Of a stretch of DNA of 5,554 nt, positions 3,765 to 5,554 are shown piece after piece; position 1 is the stretch's first letter; each line of letters opens with the position of its first letter. The notes below the pieces were generated by a model. That model did no database searches, was not told where the DNA came from, and worked only from the letters and a program-made list of their open reading frames with translations. Origin of the DNA: Actinomycetota bacterium (GTDB lineage: Bacteria > Actinomycetota > Actinomycetes > Nanopelagicales > Nanopelagicaceae). A program made the translations under genes and the position numbers. Where the stretch lies: positions 1 through 5,554 of the forward strand of contig JAPLBI010000160.1 of the NCBI GenBank assembly GCA_026392815.1, written 5' to 3'.

Positions 3765-5554
3765 CGCCGGTAATTAGCGCGATTAGCTGGGCCTCACTTA
3801 ACAAATCTGCTGGGCGATCAGTTTTGCTGATCGGCACATAGTGGAAAGCCGCTGAAACTAGCGCTGGATCAATTCCCTTTAACTTCGCCCACGCTAAGCG
3901 ATATACCGCCAGCTGCACCGCTGCTGATTCACCGAGCGTTGTTGCACCGGTCTTCCAGTCGATAACTTCAAAGCGACCGTTGATTTCGTAAACCGCATCG
4001 ATGCGACCGCGGATCAAAACCCCGCCTAAAACAGCCTCAAATGGAACTTCTACTGCAACTGGTGAACGGTTGCCCCATTCAGAGGCCAACCAAGTTTGCT
4101 TAAGAGATTCGAGAGTCTGATCTGGTTCAAGTGGATCAAGGAAATCTAAATCTTCATCATCAAATAACGTTGCTGCGTTGAAGTGATGTTCGATCCACAA
4201 GTGGAATGCAGTACCGCGACGTGAGTATTGATCTTGTGGACGTGGCATCGGGCGGCGAATCGTAAGTGCTAGCTCTTCGGGATCTTTATGCAGTGCAACG
4301 AGCGTCGAAGTAGAAAGTCGTGGTGGCATCGGAATTTCGAGAACTCCGTTAACACCAAGTGCGCGCTCTTGAATTAGCGCCCGAGCATCTTCAATCCATG
4401 AGGCGGTTTCGATATCAACAGATTGCGCGGTCGCTAGATCAAGTGGCGCTGCGTTCTTAACAAGTTCTACCTTTGCGGTAAATGCAGAGCGAGTGTCACC
4501 AAGAGGATCACGTGGCCAAATACCCGTCAGCGGATTTTCGAGCGCTGGGTTCTTGGCATCTTTATCTGGACGCGGAACTTCGCTGATGATCTTGCCGTGT
4601 TCTTGTGCAACTAAAGCGACTTGTTCGAAGATCGTAGATGGTTCTACCCAATTTTTGCCATCGCGATACCAAGAGGTTGTTGCAATCAAATGAGTGCGGG
4701 CGCGAGTAAATGCGACATAACCTAAACGAATTTCTTCACGGGTCTTTGTTGCCTTACAGATATCTGCATACTTTGTGATCTCTTTACCGGCATCAGAGTT
4801 TTTAGTTGCACCGTTAAATGAGAAACGTGGGAGCTCGAGATGATCTCCGCGCAGATGAAATGGAATGTGACGTTCATTTGTAATCCAGTTATCGGGATCG
4901 TTCTTATTTAGACCCGGGAATGTTCCTTCAGCAAGACCTGGGACTGCAACCACATCCCATTCTGCGCCCTTAGACATGTGAACGGTGAGGATCTGCACAA
5001 CATCGCTGCGGACCTCTGGGGCCGCTGATTTCAAGCCTCCTTCTTCCTTTCCGGCGATATCGAGCCACTGCAGGAATGAATTTAAAGTTCCGCCGCTTCG
5101 TGCAAACTTTCCAGCTTCATCTAAGAAGCGATCGATGTGGCGACGACCAGAACCTGTGCCATCGCGAAGCATTACTTCAGTTTCCAGACTCAAATAACTT
5201 TCGATCTCGTTAATTAAATCGGTGATTGTTCCACCTGCTCGTGAACGCAGGCGTCGTAGGTCTGATGCGAAGTTAACTAGACGTACATAACCGATCTCGG
5301 TAAATGTGGATTTATCTGCGCCACCGATCTCATCCAAGGTATCGATGAGTGAACCTAAGAATTGATCATCCGCTTCTGCTTGTTCGGGGTTACCGGCGGC
5401 GATCTTCTTGATTAGTGATTTACTTTCGGCGCGTGAGCCTTTAGCTCGATTGCGTGAGTATGCACCAAGCGCTGCTAAATCTTTAGCACCTAAGTTAATT
5501 CGTGGTCCAACAAGATGACGCATCAACGCAGCACCAGAATCAGGATCGGCGATA
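3757..5554 (-). CDS. adnB: AdnB-like helicase-nuclease subunit, C-terminal part (5' end beyond right edge)
   Basis: AdnAB is the actinobacterial counterpart of RecBCD/AddAB, a heterodimeric motor-nuclease that resects double-strand breaks. The frame is open to the edge (598 codons visible). The sequence before the TTG at 5526 reads IADPDSGAA and runs smoothly into MRHLVGPRINLGAKDLAALG, a UvrD/AdnB-type segment, so the start and motifs I-III lie outside. Counting from the edge, motif V is LTVHMSKGAEWDVVAVPGL (189-207) and motif VI is IRLGYVAFTRARTHL (275-289). A RecB-like PD-(D/E)XK nuclease follows: RRGTAFH with His451, GRIDAV with Asp519, IDWKTG with Asp532 and Lys534, and QLAVYR with Gln547 and Tyr551, so the catalytic site looks intact. 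Only one Cys (266) is visible and none near the nuclease, so there is no AddB-type iron-sulphur staple. The call of AdnB over AdnA rests on the GPR...DLAALG segment and on position next to nudC. The stop overlaps the convergent EEP stop by 8 bases. Confidence 0.88.
   Translation of the reverse strand, partial: IADPDSGAALMRHLVGPRINLGAKDLAALGAYSRNRAKGSRAESKSLIKKIAAGNPEQAEADDQFLGSLIDTLDEIGGADKSTFTEIGYVRLVNFASDLRRLRSRAGGTITDLINEIESYLSLETEVMLRDGTGSGRRHIDRFLDEAGKFARSGGTLNSFLQWLDIAGKEEGGLKSAAPEVRSDVVQILTVHMSKGAEWDVVAVPGLAEGTFPGLNKNDPDNWITNERHIPFHLRGDHLELPRFSFNGATKNSDAGKEITKYADICKATKTREEIRLGYVAFTRARTHLIATTSWYRDGKNWVEPSTIFEQVALVAQEHGKIISEVPRPDKDAKNPALENPLTGIWPRDPLGDTRSAFTAKVELVKNAAPLDLATAQSVDIETASWIEDARALIQERALGVNGVLEIPMPPRLSTSTLVALHKDPEELALTIRRPMPRPQDQYSRRGTAFHLWIEHHFNAATLFDDEDLDFLDPLEPDQTLESLKQTWLASEWGNRSPVAVEVPFEAVLGGVLIRGRIDAVYEINGRFEVIDWKTGATTLGESAAVQLAVYRLAWAKLKGIDPALVSAAFHYVPISKTDRPADLLSEAQLIALITGAS

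Noticed and set aside
3740..3795. Intrinsic terminator at the convergent gene ends
   Set aside because: Only short GC pairings and repeated AATTAGC words are present, with no stable stem and no T-tract on either strand.
5524..5526. TTG at 5526 as the start of the AdnB-like gene
   Set aside because: The frame stays open to the window edge and the residues before it (IADPDSGAA) fit the helicase family; motifs I-III are still missing, so the true start is outside the window.

Overview
The window looks like chromosomal DNA from an actinobacterium. Three minus-strand genes (an AdnB-type helicase-nuclease, NudC and a UvrD2-type helicase) appear in the same order as in the mycobacterial adnAB-nudC-uvrD2 neighbourhood, and the protein signatures fit. 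Base composition is moderate (hand counts of about 40-63% GC in different rows), far below mycobacteria or Streptomyces. With very tight gene packing this suggests a small-genome, low-GC lineage such as the freshwater acI/Nanopelagicales group. That placement is an inference from style, not a database match.

Layout from left to right: (1) 1-249 holds the 5' end of a possible small basic protein on the minus strand, with a good ribosome binding site, a possible promoter and a striking 25-base inverted repeat. (2) 250-1938, minus, is a UvrD2-like SF1A helicase that stops just after motif VI, without the C-terminal domains of mycobacterial UvrD2. (3) 1929-2885, minus, is NudC, overlapping the uvrD2 start by 10 bases. 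(4) 2886-2913 is a 28-base divergent intergenic stretch with two -10-like boxes back to back, both placed for leaderless transcription. (5) 2914-3764, plus, is an endonuclease/exonuclease/phosphatase (EEP, DNase I-like) family gene broken by an exact 32-bp tandem duplication at 3067-3130. Removing one copy restores a 272-residue protein with all family motifs. (6) 3757-5554, minus, is the C-terminal part of AdnB, which runs off the right edge.

The genes share a theme of DNA-end processing and nucleotide or nucleic-acid hydrolysis: AdnB resects double-strand breaks with its partner AdnA (expected beyond the right edge), UvrD2 is a 3'-5' motor, NudC hydrolyses NAD(H) and NAD-capped RNA, and the EEP protein is a metal-dependent phosphodiesterase or phosphatase of unknown substrate. 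nudC and uvrD2 are probably one operon. The EEP gene faces adnB tail to tail with overlapping stop codons. I see no mobile element, CRISPR array, tRNA or rRNA. The most notable signal is the 32-bp duplication, which is either a real (possibly reversible) inactivation or an assembly artefact.
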